Source: Streptomyces diastatochromogenes
Lineage (GTDB): Bacteria; Actinomycetota; Actinomycetes; Streptomycetales; Streptomycetaceae
NCBI GenBank assembly: GCA_026913215.1
Contig: JAPTYK010000001.1
Span: 992,001 to 1,056,000, forward strand
Reading direction: 5' to 3'
Length of the DNA stretch: 64,000 nt
Under the pieces are notes generated by a model, which was not told where the DNA came from, did no database searches, and worked only from the letters and a program-made list of their open reading frames with translations. Made by a program: the position numbers and the translations under genes. The first letter of the stretch is position 1; every line of letters starts with the position of its first letter. Shown one piece after another: positions 22,169-31,973 of the stretch.

Positions 22169-22272
22169 GATCACGTGTGCCCGGTCCGGGGCGCGGAGAG
22201 TGCGCCGAGAGCGGATCCGCGCAGGGCGCAATCTCCTGGGCCGCCGCCCGGCCCGCCCCTAGCGTCGTCTGC

Positions 22273-23307
22273 ATGACCAAGGGAAACGCGTTCGTGCTGG
22301 GTGCGACGGGACAGGTGGGGCGGGCGGCCGTGCGGACGCTCGTCGCGGACGGCTGGGAGGTGACGGCCGCCTCGCGGGGCGGCGCCAGGGACGAGACGTG
22401 GCCGGAGGAGGTCCGGTCGCTGGGGCTCGACCGGGACGAGGAGGGCGCGCTGGCGTCGGCGCTCGGCGAGGGCACCGACGTCCTGGTGGACATGGTGGCG
22501 TACGACGCCGGGCACGCCGCCCAGTTGACCGGGCTCGCGGACCGGATCGGCTCGGCGGTGGTGATCTCCAGCGGGGCGGTGTACGAGGACGAGCAGGGCC
22601 GCAGCTTCGACACCCAGGACCGGCCGGACGGCTTCCCGCGCTATCCGGTGCCGATTCCGGAGTCGCTGGCGACGGTGGCCCCGGGCCCGGAGACGTACGG
22701 CACCCGGAAGATCGCCCTGGAGCGGGCGCTGACGGCGGCCGGGGAGCTGCTGCCGACGACGCTGCTGCGGGCGGGCGCCATCCACGGGCCGCACTGCCGG
22801 TCGCCGCGCGAGCTGTTCTTCGTGAAGCGGGCCCTCGACCGGCGGCCGGTACGGGTGCTCGCGTACGGCGGCGCGTCGCGGTTCCATCCGGCGGGTGTGG
22901 AGAACCTGGCCGAGCTGATCCGGCTCGCGGCGGCGAAGCCGGGCACGCGGGTGCTGAACGCCGCCGACGGGGAGGCGCCGACGGTGGTGGAGATCTCCGC
23001 GGCGGTGGACGCGGTCGTGGGCGTGGAGAGCGAGCTGGTGCTCGTGGACGGACCGCCGCCGGTGGGTGTCGTGGGCCAGACGCCGTGGGGCCTGGATGCG
23101 CCGGTCGTGTACGACATGTCCGCGGCGGAGCGGGAGTTGGGATACCGGCCGGTGGTGGGGTACGCGGAGTCGCTGCCGGCGACGGTGGAGTGGCTGGCAG
23201 GGCGGCTCGCGGGCCGGGGGTGGCTGGAGGCGTTCCCGAACCTCGCCAAGTACGGGCAGGACTGGTTCGACTACGCGGCCGAGGACGCCTGGCTCGCCTC
23301 GCGTTGA
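22273..23307 (+). CDS. NAD-dependent epimerase/dehydratase family protein
   Basis: This intact 344-residue protein is an extended short-chain dehydrogenase/reductase: an N-terminal Rossmann motif FVLGATGQVGRAA, a Ser in VVISSGAVYED, and a Tyr-Lys pair in TYGTRKIAL. It acts on a nucleotide sugar or similar substrate that cannot be named. It starts 105 bases from the divergent ComB-like gene and is followed by a hairpin shared with the convergent Tap gene. Confidence 0.85.
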   Translation: MTKGNAFVLGATGQVGRAAVRTLVADGWEVTAASRGGARDETWPEEVRSLGLDRDEEGALASALGEGTDVLVDMVAYDAGHAAQLTGLADRIGSAVVISSGAVYEDEQGRSFDTQDRPDGFPRYPVPIPESLATVAPGPETYGTRKIALERALTAAGELLPTTLLRAGAIHGPHCRSPRELFFVKRALDRRPVRVLAYGGASRFHPAGVENLAELIRLAAAKPGTRVLNAADGEAPTVVEISAAVDAVVGVESELVLVDGPPPVGVVGQTPWGLDAPVVYDMSAAERELGYRPVVGYAESLPATVEWLAGRLAGRGWLEAFPNLAKYGQDWFDYAAEDAWLASR

Positions 23308-23319
23308 GACACGCGCGGA

Positions 23320-23347
23320 GGGGCGGCCGCCGTGCGGCGACCGCCCC
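23320..23347. terminator. Terminator between convergent genes
   Basis: Seven-base arms GGGGCGG and CCGCCCC (23320-23326 and 23341-23347) enclose an inner GCCGC/GCGGC stem with a 3-base loop, in the short gap between the epimerase and Tap stops. A run of C follows. Confidence 0.7.
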
Positions 23348-23367
23348 CCCCCTTCACTGTGCGGGTG

Positions 23368-24945
23368 TTACGGCTTGGGCGTGGCGTGCGGCTCGCACGT
23401 CACGTCCTGGCTGTCCACCTTGCCGGTGAGCAGGTACGTCTCGACCCGCGGGTTGATGCAGGGGTTCACCAGACCGGTGACGCCGTGCGAACCCGCGTTC
23501 TTCTCGGTGATGAGACGCGAGCCCTTGAAGCGCTTGTGCAGCTCGACCGCGCCGGCGTACGGCGTCGCCGCGTCACGCTCGGACTGGACGATGAGCACCG
23601 GCGGCAGGCCCTTGCCGGTCTTGACCTGGGTCGGCTTCTGCTGCGGCGCGGACCAGGTGGCGCACGGCAGGTTCATCCAGGCGTTCGCCCAGGTCATGAA
23701 CGGGTACTGCTCGTGGAGGGCCGAGTTGTCCCGGTTCCACCGGTTCCAGTTCGTCGGCCACGCCGAGTCGGCGCACTCGACGGCGGTGTAGACGGCGTTG
23801 CCGTTCTCCGACGCGATGTTGCCGGCGGTGTCCGTGAGGTCCGCGGCGGCACCGTCGATCAGCGGCTGCGGGTCACCCGCGGCGTAGGCGCTCCAGGCCT
23901 GGGCGACCGGGACCCACGAGGAGTCGTAGTACGGCGCGCTCTGGAAGAAGCCGATGAGCTCGGCCGGACCGACCTTGCCGCCCAGGGGCGCCTTCTTGGC
24001 CGCGGCGCGCAGGGTCACCCACTGCTGCTGGACCTTCTCCAGGGTGTCGCCGAGGTGGTAGGTGGCGTCGTTCTGGGCGACCCAGTTCATCCAGTCCTTG
24101 AGGCGACCCTCGAAGGCGATGTCCTGCTCCAGGTTGGCCTGGTACCAGATGTTGCTCTTCGCCGGGTTGACCACGCTGTCGACGATCATGCGACGCACGT
24201 GGTCCGGGTACAGCGTGCCGTAGACGGCGCCCAGGTAGGTGCCGTAGGAGACGCCGATGAAGTTGAGCTTCTTCTCGCCGAGCGCGGCCCGGATGACGTC
24301 GAGGTCACGGGCGGTGTTGCGCGTCGTCATGTAGGGCAGCATGTCGCCGCTCTTCTCGGCGCAGCCCTTGGCGTAGTCGGCGGCCAGCTTGCGCTGGACC
24401 AGCTTGTCCGCCTCGGTGTCCGGGACCGGGTCGAGCTTGGGGCCCTTGACGAAGTCGGTCGGGTCGACGCAGGAGATGGGCGCCGAGTGGCCGACGCCGC
24501 GCGGGTCGAAGCCCACGAAGTCGTACGCCTTCGCGGTGTTCACCCAGAGCGGGCTGTTGGTGGTGACCCGGCGCGGGAAGCGCAGGCCGGAGCCGCCGGG
24601 GCCGCCGGGGTTGTAGAGCAGCGCGCCCTGGCGCTCGGCGGGCGTGCCGGTGGACTTGGCACGGTCCACCGCGAGCTTGATCGTCTTGCCGTAGGGCTTG
24701 GCGTAGTCGACCGGGACGGTGACCCAGCCGCACTGGATGGGCTTGGCGAAGCCCCAGTCGGCCGGGCAGTCCTGCCAGTCGATGCCGGCCTTCGCGGCCT
24801 GGGCGGCGGCGATGGTCGCGCCGCGCGCCTCGTCGTCACGGTCGTGACCGGTGACGGCACCGGCCGTCGGCGCCGCGAGCGCGGTCGCCATGAGCGTGCC
24901 CGCTATCAGAGTGCCGGCCGAACCGAGCACTGCTGTGCGTCTCAA
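23368..24945 (-). CDS. tap: Secreted tripeptidyl aminopeptidase (S33 family)
   Basis: This intact 525-residue protein has an N-terminal signal peptide (TLIAGTLMATALAAPTAGA) and an alpha/beta-hydrolase fold. The oxyanion motif is YNPGGPGGSG, the nucleophile Ser is in GVSYGTYLG, Asp is in VQSERDAATPY, and His is in NAGSHGV. The C-terminal lid matches Streptomyces Tap, which removes N-terminal tripeptides from secreted proteins. TTG 24945 is preceded by GGGGGAGGACC. It is the last gene before the urease operon; an inverted repeat lies in its 5' region. Confidence 0.92.
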   Translation of the reverse strand: MRRTAVLGSAGTLIAGTLMATALAAPTAGAVTGHDRDDEARGATIAAAQAAKAGIDWQDCPADWGFAKPIQCGWVTVPVDYAKPYGKTIKLAVDRAKSTGTPAERQGALLYNPGGPGGSGLRFPRRVTTNSPLWVNTAKAYDFVGFDPRGVGHSAPISCVDPTDFVKGPKLDPVPDTEADKLVQRKLAADYAKGCAEKSGDMLPYMTTRNTARDLDVIRAALGEKKLNFIGVSYGTYLGAVYGTLYPDHVRRMIVDSVVNPAKSNIWYQANLEQDIAFEGRLKDWMNWVAQNDATYHLGDTLEKVQQQWVTLRAAAKKAPLGGKVGPAELIGFFQSAPYYDSSWVPVAQAWSAYAAGDPQPLIDGAAADLTDTAGNIASENGNAVYTAVECADSAWPTNWNRWNRDNSALHEQYPFMTWANAWMNLPCATWSAPQQKPTQVKTGKGLPPVLIVQSERDAATPYAGAVELHKRFKGSRLITEKNAGSHGVTGLVNPCINPRVETYLLTGKVDSQDVTCEPHATPKP

Positions 24946-24983
24946 TGGTCCTCCCCCAGAAGGAGTCTGTGTGTCCGGGGGAT

Positions 24984-25013
24984 CCTTTCGTTTCCGGGGC
25001 TCAGGACGAAAGG
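24984..25013. repeat. Inverted repeat upstream of tap
   Basis: Perfect 8-bp arms CCTTTCGT and ACGAAAGG with a 14-base spacer lie 39-68 bases upstream of the tap start. It could be a 5' UTR hairpin or a protein site. No regulator is indicated. Confidence 0.4.
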
Positions 25014-25087
25014 TCGTACACGTGTTTCTTTACCTAACCAATAACCGGTGACAGGTGTACCGCTGAGCGGTGAACGATCGGAGACGG

Positions 25088-25822
25088 TCAGAACGGGGCG
25101 AATGCGGACAGGGCTTCGTCGAGGAGCCGGCGCAGCGCCAGCGCGTCCGGGGCGACGGCGGTGACGAGGGCGGCGGGTCCGGCGAGCGGACTCACCACGG
25201 CGTTCTCCCCGTACAGCCGCGCCGCCACCGGCTCCTTCTCGAAGGACGGGTCGACGACGAGGAGTTGCCCGGTGGCCCGGTGGCCGCCGAGGACCGCGCC
25301 GCCGTCCCAGCCGCCGGGCGCGCCGGGTCCGAAGGCCAGCTCCTGGTCGAGCAGGGGCGCCCGGCCCGGCGGACGGTGAGGCGGGTGGCGAGGGTGCCGG
25401 GCCCTTCGCCGTGCCGGCCGAGGACCTGCTCCTCGCGCAGGACGAGCCGTGCCGTGGGGGCGAGGTCGACGGTGGTGCGCATCCGCAGGTGCGAGCCGGC
25501 GGCGGAGACGAGCTGCTCGGGCAGCCAGTGGAGCACCCCGTCCTCGCCGACGGAGATCCGCACCTCGTACGCGGCGGGTTCGGCGCTCCGGCCGGGAGGG
25601 CCAGGGTGGCGGCGGCCGAGTCGACCAGGAGCCGGGCCCCGTCCCGCACCTCGGTCTCGATCGCGAGCCGGTCGCCGCCGAGCGGGGCGCTCATCGCCCC
25701 GACGACGGTGACCGGGTGTACGGTCCGGCGGCCCGGGTGCGGCGCAGGGCGAGGGGCCGTCGCTCACCAAAGCGGCAGTCCGCCGTCGGCGTCGGCCGCG
25801 ATCCGGGCGGTGGCGCGCAGGC

Positions 25823-25826
<4 letters not shown>
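25088..25826 (-). CDS. ureD: Urease accessory protein UreD (UreH)
   Basis: About 246 residues. [15 protein letters not shown] begins the chain and [19 protein letters not shown] is the family hallmark. It continues with [14 protein letters not shown] and [15 protein letters not shown], and ends in LSAFAPF. UreD forms the UreDFG complex that delivers nickel to apo-urease. Its GTG start overlaps the ureG stop as GTGA, a coupled junction and the last gene of the operon. Breaks lie near 25762 (two), 25588 and 25375. Confidence 0.88.
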
Positions 25827-26500
<674 letters not shown>

Positions 26501-26523
26501 GGGGGCTCCTGGGGTTCTGCGTC

Positions 26524-27183
26524 CTAGGACGCGAAGAGGCGGACGGGCCAGGCCGCGTGCTGCTCGGCGGTGAGGTCGAGCAGCGGCGCGGAGGCGGCGG
26601 GCAGGGCGTCGACGCCCTGCCGGGCGGCCGCGGCGGCGCGCTCGGCGACCCGGTCCATCTCGGGGGCGAGACGGGCGAGGACGGCGGTGGCCTGGTAGGG
26701 GTCGAGGCCGAGGAGGCGGACGACGGCGGTCGCCGGGCCGCCGACCGTCTCGTACGCGACGCAGTGCGCCGCGTCCTCGGGGCCGAGTCCGGCGGCGGCG
26801 CGGCGGCGCCGAGGACGACGGGCTGGTGGGCGCCGCGCGGGAACGCGGCGGCGAGCGCGTCGAGTTCGGGGCTCGGCCAGGTGGCGCGGGCGGCCCGCAT
26901 CAGCTGGCGGCCGAGCTTGCGGGCGGCGGCGCGCAGGGCCTCGGAGGGGTGCGGGCGTCGGCCGCCGCGTCGAGCTCGTACGGGTCGAGTCCGTGCGCGG
27001 CCCCGGCGGCGAGCGCCGCCGAGGTGAGGCCCGTGGTGTGCAGGCGGCCCCGGCAGAAGGCCTCCAGGCCGGCGGCGTCCTTGACGCGGCCGGCCTTGAC
27101 TGCGGCCTCGGCGCCGCCGGAGTGGGCGTGCCCGCCGGCGGGAAGCGCCCGTCGGCGAGCACGAGGAGGGCTGAGCGCGACAT
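26524..27183 (-). CDS. ureF: Urease accessory protein UreF
   Basis: About 220 residues of all-helical UreF: it begins [15 protein letters not shown] and continues through [34 protein letters not shown] and a C-terminal WPVRLFAS. It binds UreD and UreG and helps gate nickel and carbon dioxide access to urease. The start overlaps the ureC stop as TGATG. Three breaks near 27137, 26957 and 26797 split the chain. Confidence 0.85.
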   Translation of the reverse strand: MSRSALLVLADGRFPPAGTPTPAAPRPQSRPAASRTPPAWRPSAGAACTPRASPRRRSPPGPRTDSTRTSSTRRPTPAPLRGPARRRPQARPPADAGRPRHLAEPRTRRARRRVPARRPPARRPRRRRAAAGLGPEDAAHCVAYETVGGPATAVVRLLGLDPYQATAVLARLAPEMDRVAERAAAAARQGVDALPAASAPLLDLTAEQHAAWPVRLFAS

Positions 27184-28900
27184 CAGAAGAGGAAGTAACG
27201 CTGGGCCATGGGCAGTTCGGCGGCGGGGGCCGGTTCGACCGTCTCGCCGTCGATGGTCACCGAGAAGGTGTCGGCGTCGACCTCGACCCGGGGCAGGGCG
27301 TCGTTCTCGCGCATGTCGGCCTTGGTGACCCCGGGTGGAGCCGATGGCGGTGAACTCCTTGTGCAGGCCGAGCTTCCGGGGCAGGTCGTCCTCGATCGCC
27401 GCCTGGGCGACGAAGTTGACCGAGCGGCCGCGGCGGCGCGGCCGAGCGCGCCGAACATCGGGCGGGGCAGCACCGGCTGGGGCGTGGGGATGGAGGCGTT
27501 GGCGTCGCCCATCTGCGCGTAGGCGATCTGGCCGCCCTTGACGACGACGAGCGGCTTCACGCCGAAGAAGGCGGGCTCCCACAGGACCAGGTCGGCGAGC
27601 TTGCCGGGCTCGACCGAGCCGATGAGGTGGCCCATGCCCTGGGCGACGGCCGGGTTGATCGTGTACTTGGCGACGTAGCGGCGGGCCCGGTGGTTGTCGG
27701 CGGCCCCGTCGCCGGGCAGGGCGCCGCGCCGCTTCTTCATGACGTGGGCGGTCTGCCAGGTCCGCATGATCACCTCGCCGATCCGGCCCATGGCCTGGGA
27801 GTCGGAGGAGATGATCGAGATGGCGCCCAGGTCGTGGAGGACGTCCTCGGCGGCGATGGTGGAGGGCCGGATGCGGGACTCCGCGAAGGCGAGGTCCTCG
27901 GGGACGGCCGGGTTGAGGTGGTGGCAGACCATCAGCATGTCGAGGTGTTCCTCGATGGTGTTGACGGTGTGCGGCCGGGTCGGGTTGGTGGAGCTGGGCA
28001 GGACGTGCGGCTCGGAGACCACCGTGATGATGTCGGGGGCGTGCCCGCCTCCGGCGCCTTCCGTGTGGTACGCGTGGATCGTGCGTCCGGCGATGGCGGC
28101 GAGGGTGTCGCCGACGAAGCCCGCCTCGTTGAGGGTGTCGGTGTGGATGGCGAGCTGGGCGCCGGTCTCCTCGCAGACGCTCAGGCAGGCGTCGATGACG
28201 GCGGGGGTGGCACCCCAGTCCTCGTGGATCTTGAAGCCGAGGGCGCCGCCGCGCAGCTGGGAGCGCATGGCCTCCCGGGACATCGTGTTGCCCTTGCCGA
28301 GCAGGCCGATGTTGACGGGGAAGGTGTCCAGGGCCTCGAACATCCGGGCCATGTGCCAGGGGCCGGGCGTGATCGTGGTCGCCTTGGTGCCCTCGGCCGG
28401 TCCGGTGCCGCCGCCGACGAGGGTGGTGACGCCAGTGGCGAGGGCCTGCTCGACGACGGTCGGCGAGATGAAGTGGACGTGGGTGTCGACGGCGCCGGCG
28501 GTGACGATGCGGCCGTTGCCGACGATGATCTCGGTCTCGGGGCCGATGACGAGGTCGGGGTGGACGCCGTCCATGGTGTCGGGGTTGCCGGCCTTGCCGA
28601 GGGCGGTGATGCGGCCGTCCCGGATGCCGATGTCCGCCTTGACGACGCCCCAGTGGTCGATGACGACGGCGCCGGTGATGACGGTGTCGGGGCGCCCTCG
28701 GCGCGGGTGGTGCGGGCCTGTCCCATGGACTCGCGGACGACCTTGCCGCCGCCGAAGACGGCTTCCTCGCCGGCGCGGCCGGGGCCGCCGCAGCGGTCCT
28801 CCTCGATCTCGACGAGCAGGTCGGTGTCGGCGAGGCGGACGCGGTCGCCGGTGGTGGGGCCGAAGAGGTCGGCGTAGACGGCGCGGTGGAGGTCAGGCAC
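27183..28900 (-). CDS. ureC: Urease alpha subunit (catalytic)
   Basis: About 573 residues. DTHVHFISP gives nickel His ligands, [14 protein letters not shown] contains the Lys that is carbamylated to bridge the two nickel ions, and VCHHLNP carries the flap Cys-His pair. [11 protein letters not shown] is also present. It hydrolyses urea to ammonia and carbamate. GTG 28900 overlaps the end of ureB. Breaks lie near 28693, 27440 and 27333, each at a G or C run; joined, the chain is full length. Confidence 0.95.
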
Positions 28901-29230
28901 GGTCGCCGTCCTTCGTCTCGGTGGTGTCGAGGGGCCGGCGGTCTCGCCGCGCAGGCCGGGCACGATGCGGCGGCCGGCGATCGGCACGAGTTCGACCTCG
29001 ACGGGGATGCCGGGCTCGAAGCGGACGGCGGTGCCGGCGGCGATGTGCAGCCGTTGGCCGCGGGCGGCGGCGCGGTCGAAGTCCAGGCCGGGGTTGACCT
29101 CGGCGAAGTGGTAGTGGGAGCCGACCTGGACGGGCCGGTCGGCGGCGTTGAGGACGGTCAGGCGGGTGACGGGGCGCCCCTCGTTGAGGGCGACGGGGCC
29201 GTCCGCGTACAGGATCTCTCCGGGAATCAT
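28893..29230 (-). CDS. ureB: Urease beta subunit
   Basis: About 113 residues. It begins [19 protein letters not shown] and has [19 protein letters not shown] and [15 protein letters not shown], the conserved beta-subunit core. A break near 28935 (lost C) lies just before the C-terminal tail [12 protein letters not shown], whose stop overlaps the ureC GTG. ureA ends 13 bases upstream. Confidence 0.93.
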
Positions 29231-29243
29231 CGGCGGCCGCCCC

Positions 29244-29546
<303 letters not shown>

Positions 29547-29669
29547 TCTTCCACCTCACAGTCGTCGACCGGGACGGGACCCGGACAGCTGCGGACCCTA
29601 CCGACCGTCAACACTCTGTTGAACTGGGGAGATGTACTGAGCGGCCAGACATTGCACGTTAGGGCGGAA

Positions 29670-29688
29670 GTTTTTCCGGCTCGTTAAC
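29670..29688 (-). promoter_or_regulatory. GlnR-like box upstream of ureA
   Basis: On the minus strand a GTTAAC half-site is followed after six bases by GAAAAAC. This resembles the GlnR pattern GTnAC-n6-GAAAC known from nitrogen-regulated genes of Streptomyces, including urease. The match is imperfect and the distance to ureA is about 125 bases. Confidence 0.35.
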
Positions 29689-29709
29689 TCCGGCTTTGCG
29701 ATCTCATGA

Positions 29710-30342
29710 TCAACGGATCGGGTCGGCGTCTCCGGGCACGGACATCGACATCAGGCCACGCAGACCGTCCTGCAGGACCTCGACGGACACGTCCCCGAAG
29801 AGCGCCTGCTGGGCGATGAATCCCTGGGCGGTGGCGATGAGGGTGCGTGCCACATGGTCGGAAGGGACGTCGGCGCGCAGGAGGCCGTTCTCGCGGTAGG
29901 CGGTGACCAGTTTCGTCCAGACGGTCCGCATCCCCTGGTAGCCCTCCTCCAGGGTCGCGGCGAGCCGCTCGTTGCGGAGGGTCTCCGTCCAGACCTGGAT
30001 GATCAGGCGCGCGAAGGCCTGCTTGTCGGCACCCTCGACCCGCTCCTCCAGGAAGAGCCGGAGCACCGCGCCGAGGAGGACGTCGGGGGCGGGCGGCGGG
30101 GTGGTGCGGGCGGCCTCCTCGAAGGCGCTCCGGATCGAGGTGAAGGCCTCCGTCGCGATGGCCCCGATCAGCTCCTCCTTGCCGCGGAAGTAGCGGTAGA
30201 CCGCGCCCGCGGAGAGCCCCGCCTCGGCGAGCACGTCCTGCATGGACGTGGCGTGGAAGCCGTTGCGGGCGAAGCAGCGTGCGGCGCCGTCCAGGATCTG
30301 GCGGCGGCGGGCGTCGAGGTGTTCCTGGGAGACACGTGCCAT
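29710..30342 (-). CDS. TetR family transcriptional regulator
   Basis: This intact 210-residue regulator has an N-terminal helix-turn-helix SMQDVLAEAGLSAGAVYRYF and a C-terminal ligand domain of the type seen beside efflux genes (WTETLRNERLAATL, ATAQGFIAQQALFGD). It is divergent from a YhgE-like membrane protein, and two related 19-bp sequences lie in the shared promoter. It probably represses both genes. Confidence 0.92.
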   Translation of the reverse strand: MARVSQEHLDARRRQILDGAARCFARNGFHATSMQDVLAEAGLSAGAVYRYFRGKEELIGAIATEAFTSIRSAFEEAARTTPPPAPDVLLGAVLRLFLEERVEGADKQAFARLIIQVWTETLRNERLAATLEEGYQGMRTVWTKLVTAYRENGLLRADVPSDHVARTLIATAQGFIAQQALFGDVSVEVLQDGLRGLMSMSVPGDADPIR

Positions 30343-30352
30343 GACCCGAACC

Positions 30353-30431
30353 TAAAACGAATATTCATTCTTGACAACTTTCCCGGGGGCGGCGCACCCT
30401 GGGGCCCACGCGTAAAACGAACGATCCTTCT
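30353..30431. promoter_or_regulatory. Paired repeat sequences, candidate TetR sites
   Basis: Two 19-base sequences at 30353-30371 and 30413-30431 start with TAAAACGAA and end with TTCT. They agree at 15 of 19 positions and lie exactly 60 bases apart. The first centres on the palindrome GAATATTC and abuts a TTGACA at 30371. They lie between divergent TetR and YhgE-like genes. Confidence 0.5.
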
Positions 30432-30449
30432 CTTTGAATCGAGGCCGCC

Positions 30450-31445
30450 ATGCCCGCCGCCACCGCCCCTTCGGCCGCCCCCTCGGCCGCCGCGGGGCGC
30501 AGCATCCTCGCGGTGCTCGTCCTGATACCGGTCGTCGCCGCCCTCGCCCTCGCGGTCTTCGCCTGGCCCGCCGCGCGGATCGCGCCGCGCGACCTGCCGA
30601 TCGGCGTGGCCGGGCCCGCCGCCGCGGCCGACGCGGTCGAGCGGGGCTCGGACGGCACGAGGGGGCCTTCGAGATCCACCGTTACGCGGACGCCGACGCA
30701 GCCCGGGCCGCGATCGAGGACCGCGAGGTGTACGGGGCCGTGGTCGCCGGCCCGAGCGGTACGGAGCTCCTCACCGCCTCCGCCGGGAGCCCGGTCGTGG
30801 CCGGGCTGCTGCGCGAGGCGGTGACCTCGAGGCCCCGGCGGGGCGCCCGTCACGGTCACGGACGTCGTCGCCGCGCCCGTCGGCGACCCGCGCGGCGCGG
30901 TGCTCGGCGCGAGCCTGCTGCCCTGGCCCTCGTCGGGGCGGCGCGGGGCCGTCACCGTCCTGCTCGGCCTGCGCGGGGTCCGGGCGGTCGCGGCCCTGGT
31001 GGGCGCGTCGGCGCTCGCGGGGCTGGTGGCCACGGCGCTCGCCGACAGCTGGCTCGGCGCCCTGACCGGCGACTGGTGGGCCGAGGCCGGGGTCCTCGGC
31101 CTGGCCGTCCTGGCGATCGGCTCGGCCTTCGCGGGGCTCGCCACGCTCCTCGGCAAGCCCGGCCTCGGGCTCGGCGCCGCCCTGACGATCCTGCTCGGCA
31201 ACGCCTTCTCGGGATGTCGAGCGCGCCGGAGCTGCTGCCCACGGGGTGGGCGCGCTCGGCCAGTGGCTGCCGCCGGGCGCCGCGGGCTCGGCCCTCCGCT
31301 CGGTCTCCGCCTTCGACGGCGCGGCGGCGGGCGGCCCGCCTCGTCCTCTCCCTCTGGGCGGCGGCGGGCCTGACCGTGACCGCGCTGGGCACGCGGCGGC
31401 GCCGGGCCGAGGCGGCCCCGCGCCGCCCCGGTGCCGGTGGGCTGA
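30450..31445 (+). CDS. YhgE/ABC-2-like integral membrane protein
   Basis: About 330 residues when joined. An N-terminal helix (ILAVLVLIPVVAALALAVFA) is followed by an extracytoplasmic domain (FEIHRYADADAARAAIEDR, VYGAVVAGPSGTELL) and then about four membrane helices around LPTGWGALGQWLPPGAAG. That layout fits YhgE/Pip or ABC-2 permease-like proteins. Breaks near 30655, 30825, 30922, 30947, 31212 and 31345 make the exact chain uncertain; the TGA at 31443 is the likely end. The divergent TetR gene suggests drug- or stress-inducible expression. Confidence 0.7.
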
Positions 31446-31462
31446 GGCCCGTACCCGAAGAC

Positions 31463-31500
31463 GGCCGCGTACCCCGCTGTAGCGGACGGGGTGCGCGGCC
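31463..31500 (+). terminator. Terminator after the YhgE-like gene
   Basis: Fourteen-base arms (31463-31476 and 31487-31500) pair with one G-U wobble around a 10-base loop, 17 bases after the likely stop. Confidence 0.8.
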
Positions 31501-31628
31501 TTCGCTTGTACGCGCGCGCTTACGCGCGTTCGTGGTTACGCGCGCGTGCTTGTGCGCGCCCACCCATGCTTACGTGCCCGCGCCTGTGCGCCCCCGCGCT
31601 TACGCGCTCGCGTGCCCACGCGCGCCCG
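31501..31628. repeat. Alternating pyrimidine-purine CG-rich tract
   Basis: About 128 bases of degenerate tandem units of the form GCTTACGCGCG or GCTTGTGCGCG repeat about eight times with irregular spacing. The strand is strongly alternating pyrimidine-purine with many CG and TG steps. It fills the gap between a terminator and the end of the convergent antitoxin gene, and no coding frame in it looks real. Confidence 0.6.
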
Positions 31629-31916
31629 TCAGGGGGCGCCGGGCTCGCTGTGGTGGGCGGCGATGCCGAAGCGGCGCTGTTCGCCGGGAGCGGAGTCGAC
31701 CGGGTGGAGGCGGGAGAGGGAGCTGACCACCTGCTCGTCGGCGGGCTTCTCCGCCTCCTCCAGTCGTTCCAGGTCGGCGGCGGAGACCAGGGCGACGAGC
31801 GGCTTCCCGTGGCGGGTGACCACGACGCGCTCCCCGCCGTACACGACGCGGTTGATGAGGTCGGCGAGCTCAGCCCGCGCTTGCGTCACCGGGATCTCGT
31901 AGGTCATGCTGCCCAT
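31629..31916 (-). CDS. Phd/YefM family antitoxin (no adjacent toxin)
   Basis: About 95 residues. [19 protein letters not shown] and [15 protein letters not shown] form the YefM/Phd DNA-binding fold; the acidic C-terminal half would bind a toxin. The start is ATG 31916 (MGSMTYEI) or 31907. No RelE, ParE, Doc or YoeB toxin frame is seen next to it. It is divergent from a ClpP-like gene with 57 bases between starts. It may be a solitary regulator. Confidence 0.82.
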   Translation of the reverse strand: MGSMTYEIPVTQARAELADLINRVVYGGERVVVTRHGKPLVALVSAADLERLEEAEKPADEQVVSSLSRLHPVDSAPGEQRRFGIAAHHSEPGAP

Positions 31917-31924
31917 CTTACGGT

Positions 31925-31950
31925 CTGTACGTCCTGTACATTTTCTACAG
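31925..31950. promoter_or_regulatory. Repeats in the antitoxin/ClpP divergent promoter
   Basis: CTGTAC occurs at 31925-31930 and 31934-31939, and CTACAG at 31945-31950 is nearly its inverse. Three such half-sites within 26 bases, between the two starts, are a plausible site for antitoxin autoregulation. Confidence 0.4.
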
Positions 31951-31973
31951 ACGGCCACTGGAGGTGCTCAGCC

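Noticed and set aside
25059..25071. ACCGCT-G-AGCGGT palindrome just past ureD as an operator
   Set aside because: Only six-base arms in GC-rich sequence near a stop codon. It could arise by chance and has no context support.
31501..31628. CRISPR-like array
   Set aside because: Units are short, degenerate and unevenly spaced with no unique spacers, and no cas genes are present.
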